A stretch of 33,321 bases of DNA, from positions 1 through 33,321 of the forward strand of contig CAIPID010000296.1 in NCBI GenBank assembly GCA_903865015.1, given 5' to 3'. Under the pieces are notes generated by a model, which saw only the letters and a list, made by a program, of their open reading frames with translations, was not told where the DNA came from and did not search any database. How positions within the stretch are numbered: the first letter of the stretch is position 1; the number at the start of each line of letters is the position of its first letter. A program made the position numbers and the translations under genes. Shown here piece after piece: positions 10,984 through 20,953 of this stretch. Origin of the DNA: an uncultured beta proteobacterium (lineage in GTDB: Bacteria > Pseudomonadota > Gammaproteobacteria > Burkholderiales > Burkholderiaceae_B).

Positions 10984-11373
10984 TAAAGCGTCAACGATAG
11001 CACATCCGCCTAGTTCGAACGCTGGATCCCTCTTTGTTAGACTATGATTCCTTCTTGTTCGACCGTCCGTAATGGATCTGTCATTGAGTGTCACCGAAAT
11101 GGCTAGGAGTACCACTTTTATGGGCGCAAGCTTTACCAATACCTACCAATGCCAGAAAAAAACCGATTGATTCGTCCACTCCTAATCCGTTGATTTATAT
11201 AGGGGTGGCAGGCGTGCCTTCTGGACTTCGGCCTGTGCAGGGTGGGGAGGGTGGGAGAGAGAATGCCCAAACGGAGAGTAATACCTGCCGGTTGCTGTCA
11301 GAAATGGCGAGATTTGAAGTCCGTAAGAATCCAAAGGAATCCGCGTAAACACGCGGTAGTAGGCAAAAAAAAG

Positions 11374-11396
11374 CCAACCCCGAAGGGTTGGTTTTT
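11374..11396. terminator. Rho-independent terminator-like hairpin, possibly bidirectional
   Basis: ccaaccc-cgaa-gggttgg followed by ttttt on the plus strand and preceded by aaaaaaaa (T-tract for the minus strand). Confidence 0.7.
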
Positions 11397-11767
11397 CCTT
11401 TATTGGTGGTGGGGCTACAACCCGCGCCAAACCGCGCCAGTTCTGGCCCTTATGCCCGCTGAGAACTGCTGCGGAAAGGTGCGAAACCCACCCAGTACTG
11501 CCGTGAATGGTAGCAAATCCTCGCGCCTCTGCCGTCAGCACGTGCCGCGGGACCGACGTCCAGTTCGATTCCCATTTACGGAATTGAACCTGCGTCCGCA
11601 TCTGCCGCGTCAGTGGCAGCGCTTGGTGCATCTTCGTGATCAAGACTCATCCACTTTGTTTACTTGCGTAGACACAATCAATGGCGCATAATGTCATCAC
11701 AATGATGATATAAATGGCGCCATGATGAACAGTCAATCCGATTTTTACGGTCTACCGGTCGTCTCTC

Positions 11768-12691
11768 GTGGATGAGGAGTCTTTGACCATGCACCCTCAG
11801 CGTGTCGAAAGTTTGAGTCATGCACAACGCGAGCGTTTGGCGTATATCGACTTCCGCCTGTACTTCATGGGGGAAGTCGGGCGACCTGACTTGGCAAACC
11901 GCTTCGGCGTGGCACCTGCGGCGGCGACTCGGGACTTGGCACTGTACCGGGAAGTGGCGCCACAGAACATTGAATTCGACGGCAGCAACAAGATCTACCG
12001 GATCGGCAAAGCGTTCGCGCCCTTGTTCGACCATGCCCCGCAGCGGGTGCTGTCAGCGCTTTCGCTTGGGTTTGGTGATGGTGTGAAAGGCGAGTCGCAG
12101 CCCATGCTCTCTTGTGAGTCGCCTGCTGCGTTGAGCAGTCCTCGGATGGACGTACTTGCACCGATTTGCCGCGCCATCCACGCCAAGCGCCCGGTGTCGA
12201 TTCGCTACCATTCGATGAGCAACGGCGAGTCCGAGCGGGTCATCGTCCCGTTTGCGCTGGTTGACACTGGCCTGCGTTGGCACGCACGGGCATTTGACCG
12301 AAAGTCCGGCGAATTCCGCGACTTTGTCATCACCCGTATCGAAGCGCCGACCCTGATCGATGACGAACCCAAGGCCAACGAGCGCCCGGACAACGACATT
12401 CAGTGGACGCGGATCGTGGAACTAGAACTGGTTCCGCATCCCCGCCTCGGTCGTCCTGAAATCATCCGGATGGACTACGGAATGCAGGACGGCTCCATGC
12501 GGATGCGAGTCCGGGCAGCGGTCGCCGGTTACATGCTGCTGCGCTGGAGCGTAGACGCTTCGCCGGATCACAGCCTCAAAGAAGAACAGTACCGGTTATG
12601 GCTCAGTGATCCGTTGGCCTTGTACGGCGTGGAAAACGCAAAGCTCGCACCGGGATATCAAGCTCCTGCGGCCAAAACAATACGCAAATAG
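11768..12691 (+). CDS. WYL-domain transcriptional regulator (BrxR/CapW-like) of the defence operon
   Basis: 307 aa; N-terminal wHTH (GRPDLANRFGVAPAAATRDLALYRE), WYL-type core (ISIRYHSMSNGES...VPFALVDTGLRWHARAFDRKSGEFRDFVITRI). Lies immediately upstream of hsdM. ATG at 11789 is an alternative start. Confidence 0.85.
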   Translation: MDEESLTMHPQRVESLSHAQRERLAYIDFRLYFMGEVGRPDLANRFGVAPAAATRDLALYREVAPQNIEFDGSNKIYRIGKAFAPLFDHAPQRVLSALSLGFGDGVKGESQPMLSCESPAALSSPRMDVLAPICRAIHAKRPVSIRYHSMSNGESERVIVPFALVDTGLRWHARAFDRKSGEFRDFVITRIEAPTLIDDEPKANERPDNDIQWTRIVELELVPHPRLGRPEIIRMDYGMQDGSMRMRVRAAVAGYMLLRWSVDASPDHSLKEEQYRLWLSDPLALYGVENAKLAPGYQAPAAKTIRK

Positions 12692-12702
12692 GACAAAACA
12701 CG

Positions 12703-14244
12703 ATGGCAACTAACGACACAAACAAGAACGGCGGCAACCTCGGCTTCGAGGCCGAGATGTTCAAGGCAGCGGACAAGCTGCGCGGCAATATGGAGCCGTC
12801 CGACTACAAGCACGTCGCGCTCGGACTTATCTTCCTGAAGTACATCTCGGACGCCTTCGAGGCGCGGCACAAAGCGCTGCTGGCAGAAGACTCCGAAGCG
12901 GCCGAGGACAAAGACGAATACCTCGCGGACAACGTCTTCTGGGTGCCGAAGGATGCGCGCTGGTCGCACTTGCAAGCCAACGCCAAGCTGCCCACCATCG
13001 GCACGCTGATCGATGACGCGATGCGCTCCATCGAGAAAGACAACGAGTCGCTTAAGGGCGTTCTACCCAAAGACTACGCCCGGCCTGCGCTCAACAAGGT
13101 GATGCTCGGTGAGCTAATCGACCTGATTTCGGGGATTGCACTCAACGAGGAAGGCGACCGATCAAAGGACATCCTCGGCCGAGTCTACGAATACTTCCTT
13201 GGCCAGTTTGCGGGAGCCGAAGGCAAGCGCGGCGGCGAGTTCTACACGCCGCGCTCCGTCGTGCGCGTCCTCGTCGAGATGCTGGAACCCTATCAAGGCC
13301 GCATCTATGACCCGTGCTGCGGCTCGGGCGGGATGTTTGTGCAGTCAGAGAAATTCGTGCAAGAGCACGGCGGCCGTATCGGCGACATAGCCGTCTACGG
13401 TCAGGAGTCAAACTACACGACGTGGCGCTTAGCCAAGATGAACCTTGCGGTACGCGGCATCGACTCCGACATCCGCTGGAATAACGAGGGCAGCTTCCAC
13501 AAGGATGATCTGCGCGACCTCAAGGCAGACTACATCTTAGCCAACCCGCCGTTCAACATTTCCGATTGGGGCGGAGAACGCCTGCGCGAGGACGTTCGTT
13601 GGAAATACGGCGTGCCGCCAACTGGAAACGCCAACTATGGGTGGTTGCAACATATCGTGCACCACCTAGCGCCGAACGGTGCAGCAGGTGTCGTTCTTGC
13701 GAACGGTTCATTGACATCGAACCAAACCACTGAAGGCCAGATACGTCAGGCAATGGTTGAGAATGATGTTGTTGCTTGCGTCCTGACATTACCAGTACAA
13801 CTGTTTTATTCGACACAAATATCGGCGAGCGTGTGGATTCTTGCGCGCAACAAGAAGTTTGCGAATGGCACTGACCGCTCCGGCCAAGTCTTATTCATCG
13901 ACGCACGATCTCTCGGCAGTCTAGTAGACAGGACCCGGCGCGAATTTTCTGAAGCCGAGATATTAAAAATAGCAAATGCATATAAGTGCTGGAAAGGTGT
14001 CGACCAGTCTGAAGGGTACAAGGATGTTCCAGGATTCTGTCGATCAGTAGATATCAAAACCATTGCAGAACATCGATGGGCCCTCGTTCCTGGTCGTTAT
14101 GTCGGGTTTGATAGATCGGAACTCTCCACCAAAGCAATTACGAAGCTACAGGAAGATTTTTCCGAACTGAAGGCTGCACTTATAAATTTGCCGAGTGAGG
14201 TTGCACAGTCAATTAAGATTTTTGAGGAGTTGTTCCATGGCTGA
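12703..14244 (+). CDS. hsdM: Type I R-M DNA methyltransferase subunit M (second system)
   Basis: 513 aa; EFYTPRSVVRVLVEML, YDPCCGSGGMFVQSEKF, ILANPPFN motifs. Confidence 0.95.
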   Translation: MATNDTNKNGGNLGFEAEMFKAADKLRGNMEPSDYKHVALGLIFLKYISDAFEARHKALLAEDSEAAEDKDEYLADNVFWVPKDARWSHLQANAKLPTIGTLIDDAMRSIEKDNESLKGVLPKDYARPALNKVMLGELIDLISGIALNEEGDRSKDILGRVYEYFLGQFAGAEGKRGGEFYTPRSVVRVLVEMLEPYQGRIYDPCCGSGGMFVQSEKFVQEHGGRIGDIAVYGQESNYTTWRLAKMNLAVRGIDSDIRWNNEGSFHKDDLRDLKADYILANPPFNISDWGGERLREDVRWKYGVPPTGNANYGWLQHIVHHLAPNGAAGVVLANGSLTSNQTTEGQIRQAMVENDVVACVLTLPVQLFYSTQISASVWILARNKKFANGTDRSGQVLFIDARSLGSLVDRTRREFSEAEILKIANAYKCWKGVDQSEGYKDVPGFCRSVDIKTIAEHRWALVPGRYVGFDRSELSTKAITKLQEDFSELKAALINLPSEVAQSIKIFEELFHG

Positions 14245-14926
14245 GGCTTTTCTGGATCACCCTGATGGGTGGAAAATTATTTCACTGGAACCGAAGCCTA
14301 AATCCGGTTTCATCGAGCGCGTGGAGAGTGGAGGAACCCCAAGTACATCTGTCGATGAATACTGGGATGGTGACGTTCCTTGGTTGACGCCAAAGGAGAT
14401 AACCAGAAACAACGGCGCGCTCTACGTATCCAGCACTGAACGAAATATTACAGAACTTGGCGTGCAGTCAAGTGCGGCAAAGCTAATGCCTGTAGGTACT
14501 GTAATGCTTTCTAAGCGGGCACCAGTGGGCGCTGTTGCAATCTCAACTGTTCCAATGTGCACAAACCAAGGTTTTCTCAATTTCATATGCGGGGAAAAGC
14601 TGTTGCCAACCTACCTCGCTTACTGGCTTGTTGCGAATAAGAGATATTTGGACGCAGTCGCAAATGGATCAACTTACCCGGAGCTCTATAAAGGGGATCT
14701 GTTCGAATTCCAAATGGCTGTCCCGTCAATTGGACAACAAAAAGAAATTCTTCGGACTATCTCATCTGCAAAGCAGCTTGCACTTTGTTTGGATGCAACA
14801 TCACATTCGGCCATTGAGGTTGCTGAGGTTCTTAAGCTTCAGACTCTGAAAGAAAGAATCGATCACTTCTACACCACCCTATTGCCAATAATCCTTTCCG
14901 GTCGTTTGGTCGGAGGTCAAGCATGA
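14237..14926 (+). CDS. hsdS: Single-TRD (half) specificity subunit S
   Basis: 230 aa from ATG 14237 (MAEAFLDHPDGWKIISLEPKPKSGFIERVESGGTPSTS...). One TRD and one conserved helical region only. Overlaps the hsdM stop (ATGGCTGA). Confidence 0.85.
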   Translation: MAEAFLDHPDGWKIISLEPKPKSGFIERVESGGTPSTSVDEYWDGDVPWLTPKEITRNNGALYVSSTERNITELGVQSSAAKLMPVGTVMLSKRAPVGAVAISTVPMCTNQGFLNFICGEKLLPTYLAYWLVANKRYLDAVANGSTYPELYKGDLFEFQMAVPSIGQQKEILRTISSAKQLALCLDATSHSAIEVAEVLKLQTLKERIDHFYTTLLPIILSGRLVGGQA

Positions 14927-16098
14927 CCCTCTGCTTGACAAATTCGTGCCGAAAACTCCTCGGACACACCGGGCAGCATGATATGTACCCATCAGTTCCA
15001 TGGGCATTCATGACCGTGAAGGATAAGGACAAGCTAGCAAAGGCTGGTTTTGCCACGCCTAGAGGTGGCGCGAAAGGTGCTTATCAAAACCATGTTTTGC
15101 GAAGCAATCGGGTCATCGTTCCGTTTGAACGCCTGAGTCAAGCACCCGTAGCCAGTTATCAAGATGGGTATGTGATTCGCATCTACCCTGACCAGTATTT
15201 TGACGCGCCCGGCCAGATCAAGCCCACATTTAGTCAGGCCGGTGCGCCTCAGGTCGGCACCAATGCATTCGTCCTATATCGCACACACGACCAACTGGCG
15301 AGTTTTCCTCCTCCTGCAGACTGGAATGTCCGTTCTCTTTCGCTGAATGGAATTCAGGTCAACGAGCGCGTGTCTGGAGCAATAGATTCCGGAGAATATG
15401 TTCTACGAATTGCTGCTCATGGTAACAATGCCGCGAGATCTGATGGGCCTCCACAGGGAATATTTGCGCCGGAATACGCGAACGAAAACACCAACTACCT
15501 TGCCAAATGTGTACTGGCCTGGCTTACGTCGCATACCGTTGATAGCCCTTATGTTGCGACTCAGGCTCAGCATCTAGAAACAATTCTGCAGGATGCCGGC
15601 ATTTTTGAGCCGCACGAGTGGGAGGCAATGGGGTTGCTACGAGGCGGACTCACCTGCTGCCCTTTGTGCATGAAACACATTCGGTACTCAGAGTTACACG
15701 ATCAAGTTTCATTTGCGGATGAATCTTCGCTGCTCAATGCGTCCGAACAGGTTGTGAATGCGACGCGATCCACCGTGGTCAACCTGTTTCATATGGCTCC
15801 GCTCACGTATTCCGACGTGGAGCACACGCCGCAGAACGTTGCTTGGGGTCACGCCATTTGCAATACAAAGCTTGGGCAACGCAAATGTTATCCATTGTCG
15901 GAGTTAATCGCCGATGGGTCGAAGGTTGGAATAGTGGATCAAGAGGGGCTGATATCAACATTCGGCTGGATTTCCGAAAGTCTAGAAATGATCAGATCTC
16001 CGGCAGGGGCGGTTTGGATTCGAATCGTAGAAGATCATCTTTCAGCTGAAGATCAGTCAAGCCTGATTGAGTTTTTGGAAAATCACAGGGACGAATAG
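14923..16098 (+). CDS. BstXI-family-like HNH/zinc-ribbon restriction endonuclease
   Basis: 391 aa, ATGA overlap with hsdS. Features: [73 protein letters not shown] (HNH-like), [23 protein letters not shown]. Family recognised from memory. Confidence 0.7.
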   Translation: MTLCLTNSCRKLLGHTGQHDMYPSVPWAFMTVKDKDKLAKAGFATPRGGAKGAYQNHVLRSNRVIVPFERLSQAPVASYQDGYVIRIYPDQYFDAPGQIKPTFSQAGAPQVGTNAFVLYRTHDQLASFPPPADWNVRSLSLNGIQVNERVSGAIDSGEYVLRIAAHGNNAARSDGPPQGIFAPEYANENTNYLAKCVLAWLTSHTVDSPYVATQAQHLETILQDAGIFEPHEWEAMGLLRGGLTCCPLCMKHIRYSELHDQVSFADESSLLNASEQVVNATRSTVVNLFHMAPLTYSDVEHTPQNVAWGHAICNTKLGQRKCYPLSELIADGSKVGIVDQEGLISTFGWISESLEMIRSPAGAVWIRIVEDHLSAEDQSSLIEFLENHRDE

Positions 16099-16099
16099 C

Positions 16100-19000
16100 A
16101 TGGCATTTCTGTCAGAGGCTTTAGTCGAGCAGGCGCTGCTTGAACAGCTTGGTACGCTGGGATATAGCGTCGAGCAGGAGGAAAACATCGGCCCTGATGG
16201 TCACCGGCCTGAGCGCGAAAGCCATGACGAGGTAATACTGAAAAAGCGGCTTACGGAAGCCGTTGCGCGCATTAATCCGGAGATGCCACTGGATGCGCGT
16301 CAGGATGCGATCCGCAAGGTAATGCAGTCCGATCTACCATCGTTGCTTGAGGAAAACCGCCGCATTCACAAGTTGATCACAGAGGGCGTCGACGTCGAAT
16401 ACTACGCCGACGACGGCACACTGACCGCAGGCAAGGTTTCCCTCATCAACTTCGAGCGGCCAGAGCAGAACGATTGGTTGGTGGTGAGCCAGTTCGTGGT
16501 GATCGCCGGGCAATACAATCGCCGCCCAGACGTGGTGGTGTTCGTTAATGGCCTGCCGCTGGGTGTGATCGAGCTGAAGGCTCCCGGCAGCGGCAACGCA
16601 ACATTGGTCGGGGCTTTCAATCAGCTGCAGACCTACAAAAAGCAGATCCCGGCGCTGTTCAATACCAACGCCCTGTTGGTGACTTCTGATGGGATCACCG
16701 CACGGGTTGGCTCGCTCTCTGCCGACCTAGAGCGGTTCATGCCGTGGCGCACGACCGACGGCAAAGACGTTGCACCGAAAGGTGCGCCGGAGCTCTCGAC
16801 ATTGATCGAGGGCGTTTTCGAGCAGCGCCGCTTGCTCGATATGTTGTGCCACTTTACCGTCTTCAGTGAGACGGGCTCCGGCTTGGCGAAGATCATCGCG
16901 GGCTATCACCAGTTTCACGCGGTTAAGCATGCGGTTAACAGTACCGTGACGGCGTCCGCCCCTGGTGGCAATCAGCGGGTTGGCGTGATCTGGCACACCC
17001 AGGGCTCCGGCAAAAGTCTGCTGATGGCGTTCTACGCCGGGCAGCTGGTCAAACATCCTGCGATGGCCAACCCAACGCTCGTGGTGCTGACCGACCGCAA
17101 TGACCTCGACGACCAACTGTTCACCACCTTCTCGATGTGCCGCGACCTGATTCGGCAGACGCCGGTACAGGCTGACAGCCGCGAAGACTTACAGAAGCTT
17201 TTGGCGCGTGCATCGGGTGGCGTGATTTTTACGACCTTGCAAAAGTTTGGCGAGACAAGTCAGGCGCTGACAGACCGCCGCAATGTGGTCGTCATCGCTG
17301 ATGAAGCGCACCGCAGCCAATATGGCTTTCGTGCCAAGGTGGATGCCAAGACCGGGGAGATTTCCTACGGGTTCGCCAAGTACCTGCGCGACGCGCTGCC
17401 CAACGCATCGTTCATTGGGTTTACCGGCACGCCCATTGAGGCCGACGATGTGAATACCCCGGCGGTATTCGGCAACTACATCGACGTTTACGACATCAGC
17501 CGCGCCGTTGAGGACGGTGCGACCGTGCCAATCTACTACGAGTCGCGACTCGCACGCATTGAGCTTGATGAGGACGAGAAGCCCAAGATCGATGCCGAGG
17601 TGAACGAACTTACGGAGGACGATCCGGAGGTTGAACAGGAGCGCTTCAAGCGCAAATGGTCGACAGTAGAAGCCTTGGTGGGCAGCGATAAGCGCCTCGC
17701 GCTGGTTGCGCGGGATATGGTCACCCACTTCGAGGATCGCGTTGCTGCGCTGGACGGAAAAGCGATGGTGGTGTGCATGAGCCGTCGCATCTGCGTGAAG
17801 CTGTATGACGAGATCGTGAAGCTCCGTCCGGACTGGCACAGTGCCGATGACAACGCGGGGGCAGTCAAGATTGTGATGACGGGCGCTGCCAGCGACCCCG
17901 AAGAATGGCAACAGCACATCGGCAACAAAGCCCGCCGAGATTTGCTGGCCAAGCGCGCACGCGATGCCAAAGACCCGCTCAAGTTGGTGATCGTGCGAGA
18001 TATGTGGCTTACCGGATTCGATGCGCCCTGCATGCACACGATGTACGTGGACAAGCCGATGCAGGGGCACGGCTTGATGCAGGCAATTGCGCGGGTGAAT
18101 CGTGTGTTCCGCGACAAGCCTGCTGGGTTGATCGTCGATTACATAGGTATCGCTCAGAACCTGAAATCGGCGCTTCAGCAGTACTCGAAGAACGACCAGG
18201 AGAACACCGGCGTCGACGAGTCGCAGGCCATCGCAGTTCTGATGGAAAAGTACGAAGTCGTTCGCGACATGTATCACGGCTTCGACTACGCATCAGCGAT
18301 GGGCGGAACACCTCAAGAACGCTTGGCAATGATGGCCGGTGCAATTGAGTGGATTCTCGACATGCAGCAAAAGTTGGCGGCGAAGGAGAAAACCAAGGAA
18401 GGCAAGAAGGACGCACATCGCCGCTATCAGGATGCCGTGCTGGCGCTGTCCAAGGCCTTCTCCCTTGCATCGGCATCCGACGAGGCTCGCGAAATACGAG
18501 AGGAAGTGGGCTTCTTCCAGGCGATTCGCGCGGCGCTGGTAAAGAGCAGTACCGGGTCGGGCGTGACTCAGCAAGAGCGTGAACTGGCAATCCAGCAGAT
18601 CGTGAGTCGCGCCGTAGTTTCCACCGATATTGTCGACATCCTCGCTGCCGCCGGGATCAAGAGCCCGGACATCTCGATCTTGTCAGACGAGTTCTTGGCC
18701 GAAGTTCAGCAGATGGAGCGCAAAAACCTCGCGCTGGAGGCGTTGAGAAAGCTCATCAACGACGGCATCCGTTCCCGCAGCAAATCCAACGTGGTGCAGA
18801 CCAAGGCATTCTCGGAACGGTTGGAAGATGCGGTCGCACGATATCACGCCAATGCGATCACCACTGCTGAGGTCTTGCAGGAGTTGATCGACCTCGCCAA
18901 GGATATTCGAGCAGCCCGCCAGCGGGGTGAAGAGCAAGGTTTGTCCGAAGATGAAATCGCCTTCTACGACGCGCTGGCCGAGAACGAGAGCGCCATTCAA

Positions 19001-19255
19001 ATGCTGGGTGACGACAAACTGAAACTTATCGCACACGAGTTGTTGGTCAGCCTGCGTGAGAACGTGTCAGTGGACTGGGCACATCGTGATTCTGCCCGCG
19101 CACGGATGCGAGTTTTGGTGAAGCGCATTCTGCGCAAGTATGGCTACCCGCCTGATCTGCAGGACGCGGCCGTGCAAACGGTACTGCAGCAGGCCGAGGC
19201 ATTGTCGTCGACGTGGAGCATGCCGAGACCTGGCAGCGGAGGTGGCAATGGCTAG
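16100..19255 (+). CDS. hsdR: Type I restriction endonuclease subunit R (second system)
   Basis: Start [23 protein letters not shown] one nt after the upstream stop. Contains [66 protein letters not shown]. Confidence 0.95.
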   Translation: MAFLSEALVEQALLEQLGTLGYSVEQEENIGPDGHRPERESHDEVILKKRLTEAVARINPEMPLDARQDAIRKVMQSDLPSLLEENRRIHKLITEGVDVEYYADDGTLTAGKVSLINFERPEQNDWLVVSQFVVIAGQYNRRPDVVVFVNGLPLGVIELKAPGSGNATLVGAFNQLQTYKKQIPALFNTNALLVTSDGITARVGSLSADLERFMPWRTTDGKDVAPKGAPELSTLIEGVFEQRRLLDMLCHFTVFSETGSGLAKIIAGYHQFHAVKHAVNSTVTASAPGGNQRVGVIWHTQGSGKSLLMAFYAGQLVKHPAMANPTLVVLTDRNDLDDQLFTTFSMCRDLIRQTPVQADSREDLQKLLARASGGVIFTTLQKFGETSQALTDRRNVVVIADEAHRSQYGFRAKVDAKTGEISYGFAKYLRDALPNASFIGFTGTPIEADDVNTPAVFGNYIDVYDISRAVEDGATVPIYYESRLARIELDEDEKPKIDAEVNELTEDDPEVEQERFKRKWSTVEALVGSDKRLALVARDMVTHFEDRVAALDGKAMVVCMSRRICVKLYDEIVKLRPDWHSADDNAGAVKIVMTGAASDPEEWQQHIGNKARRDLLAKRARDAKDPLKLVIVRDMWLTGFDAPCMHTMYVDKPMQGHGLMQAIARVNRVFRDKPAGLIVDYIGIAQNLKSALQQYSKNDQENTGVDESQAIAVLMEKYEVVRDMYHGFDYASAMGGTPQERLAMMAGAIEWILDMQQKLAAKEKTKEGKKDAHRRYQDAVLALSKAFSLASASDEAREIREEVGFFQAIRAALVKSSTGSGVTQQERELAIQQIVSRAVVSTDIVDILAAAGIKSPDISILSDEFLAEVQQMERKNLALEALRKLINDGIRSRSKSNVVQTKAFSERLEDAVARYHANAITTAEVLQELIDLAKDIRAARQRGEEQGLSEDEIAFYDALAENESAIQMLGDDKLKLIAHELLVSLRENVSVDWAHRDSARARMRVLVKRILRKYGYPPDLQDAAVQTVLQQAEALSSTWSMPRPGSGGGNG

Positions 19256-19913
19256 GACTAAACGCTCATCTTCCCTTAAAGCTGAGAACGGCAAAGCCAT
19301 TTGGCTGCTGGTAAGCGCCGACATCGTTGTAATAGTTTTGGTGCTTACCGGTTTTGTGTTTACTCAGGCGTCCCTAACAAAACTTGCGCAGTCCGCGCTC
19401 GTTCGAGGGATATTGCTGGCTGCTGCTGGCCCGCTCATCGCCGTCTTCTTGAACGACTTGTTGCCATCGAACGCCAAGGCTTCAATCGTGTTCTGGCGTT
19501 TCAAAGACGCACTGCCGGGTCATCGCGCATTTAGCGAGCACGTCGAAGCTGACCCTCGAATCGATATGGTGGCGCTGAAGAAGAAAATCGGAGAATTTCC
19601 GCAAAGCCCAAGAGATCAAAATACCCGCTGGTATCAGTTATTCCAAAAGTATCAGTCGAACGTCATCGTCAGTGACGCACACAAGCGATTTCTGCTGTTT
19701 CGGGACTCGTCCAGTCTAACGCTTCTGATCCTGGTGATTGCCGGTATAGCCGCAGTGCTGTCGGGTGTTCCACTTGGCCTGCAAGCAATACTTGCAGGCG
19801 GACTGGCAATACAGTTTCTTTGGCTCGCCTTATCCGCCCGAAATACGGGTATACGGCTTGTGCAAAACGTCCTAGCGCTCGAGTCGAGCGACGATGAAGG
19901 GAAAAAGAAATGA
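19248..19913 (+). CDS. Predicted four-TM membrane protein with a central soluble domain
   Basis: [38 protein letters not shown]...[19 protein letters not shown], a soluble stretch, then [39 protein letters not shown]. Start overlaps the hsdR stop (ATGGCTAG). Confidence 0.75.
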   Translation: MARTKRSSSLKAENGKAIWLLVSADIVVIVLVLTGFVFTQASLTKLAQSALVRGILLAAAGPLIAVFLNDLLPSNAKASIVFWRFKDALPGHRAFSEHVEADPRIDMVALKKKIGEFPQSPRDQNTRWYQLFQKYQSNVIVSDAHKRFLLFRDSSSLTLLILVIAGIAAVLSGVPLGLQAILAGGLAIQFLWLALSARNTGIRLVQNVLALESSDDEGKKK

Positions 19914-20866
19914 CCACTCGATCCATCGTGACGCGATTCCGTGCATATCAGCTTGGCAATGCCGGTGCTTCCTTTTCGTTCTTTGCCGACGGCACGTTTA
20001 CGTTGATCGAAGCGCGGCTCACCGATCTCAGTCGCCCCAACCTGAACCAAGAATTGGCACAGTGTGGAAAGACCTCCATTGACGTTCTGCATATTACCGG
20101 CTGGGACCAGGACCATTGCGCCATAGCTGATCTTGAGGAATTACTTTCACTCTACAAACCAGCGAAAGTTGAGTATCCAGGATATCCGCCGCACAGTGAT
20201 ACTGCAAAAGAATGCTTAAAGATAATTCTGAGATATCGGACGACGAATTCGAACAAAGGGCGGTCCGTAAAATGCGTCGCTGTCAATCCCGACTACATCA
20301 AGGGGCTAAAGAGTGCAGATGATCTGGCATACCGAGATATTCTGTACCACCCGCGCATTTTGGTGGACGAGGACTCCAACAATAATTCGACAGTCAAGTT
20401 GTATCGACAAGGCTGCTTTAACGTAGCCAGCCTGGGCGATGTCGAGGATGCCAACATTGGCGCTTACCTTCGTCGTTGCAAGATTTTCAAGCGCGAAGTG
20501 GATGTCCTACTTCTTGCTCATCACGGAGCTGATTGCCCGACCAATTCAAAAACATTCTTTGAAACCGTGCAGCCTAGGATAGCCATTTGCGGGAGCCAGT
20601 TTGACAACCAGTTCGAACATCCCAAGCCAGAAGTTCGCCAGAGACTCTTTGAACTGGACATTCCGCTCATGACGACCAAAACGGGCGACGTGTTAATCCA
20701 GTCGCGTTCGCCCCATTCGCATAAGTTTCGTGCCACGAATCTGATCGCCAACTCGACGAAAGTTTCAAGAGAGCTTGATTTTGTGACGCGAAAGAGTCAC
20801 TGGCTTTCAATGAATGCGGACACCCTCCGGAACCTTTATCGGCCTGGTTTCAAAGGACTCCGCTGA
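19910..20866 (+). CDS. MBL-fold (ComEC C-terminal-like) protein with altered metal-binding motif
   Basis: ITGWDQDHC, SLGDVED, LLLAHHGAD, ICGSQFDNQFEHP. ATGA overlap with the membrane-protein gene. Confidence 0.75.
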   Translation: MTTRSIVTRFRAYQLGNAGASFSFFADGTFTLIEARLTDLSRPNLNQELAQCGKTSIDVLHITGWDQDHCAIADLEELLSLYKPAKVEYPGYPPHSDTAKECLKIILRYRTTNSNKGRSVKCVAVNPDYIKGLKSADDLAYRDILYHPRILVDEDSNNNSTVKLYRQGCFNVASLGDVEDANIGAYLRRCKIFKREVDVLLLAHHGADCPTNSKTFFETVQPRIAICGSQFDNQFEHPKPEVRQRLFELDIPLMTTKTGDVLIQSRSPHSHKFRATNLIANSTKVSRELDFVTRKSHWLSMNADTLRNLYRPGFKGLR

Positions 20867-20953
20867 TGGTGCTAAATAGAAATGGGGGGCGAGTGAAACA
20901 AAACTTAATCGACTGCGCGCATGACACCCGTGCGTTGCCTAAAGGCTGACACG

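Noticed and set aside
11182-11643. 153-aa minus-strand ORF
   Set aside because: Spans a terminator-like hairpin and an inverted repeat; protein looks low quality with no domain. Treated as intergenic.
14195-14236. Upstream extension of hsdS (ORF start at 14195)
   Set aside because: Extension lies inside hsdM; ATG at 14237 gives a normal HsdS N-terminus and a standard overlap.
17189-18277. 362-aa minus-strand ORF opposite the second hsdR
   Set aside because: Antisense shadow ORF in GC-rich coding DNA; HsdR on the plus strand has all expected motifs.
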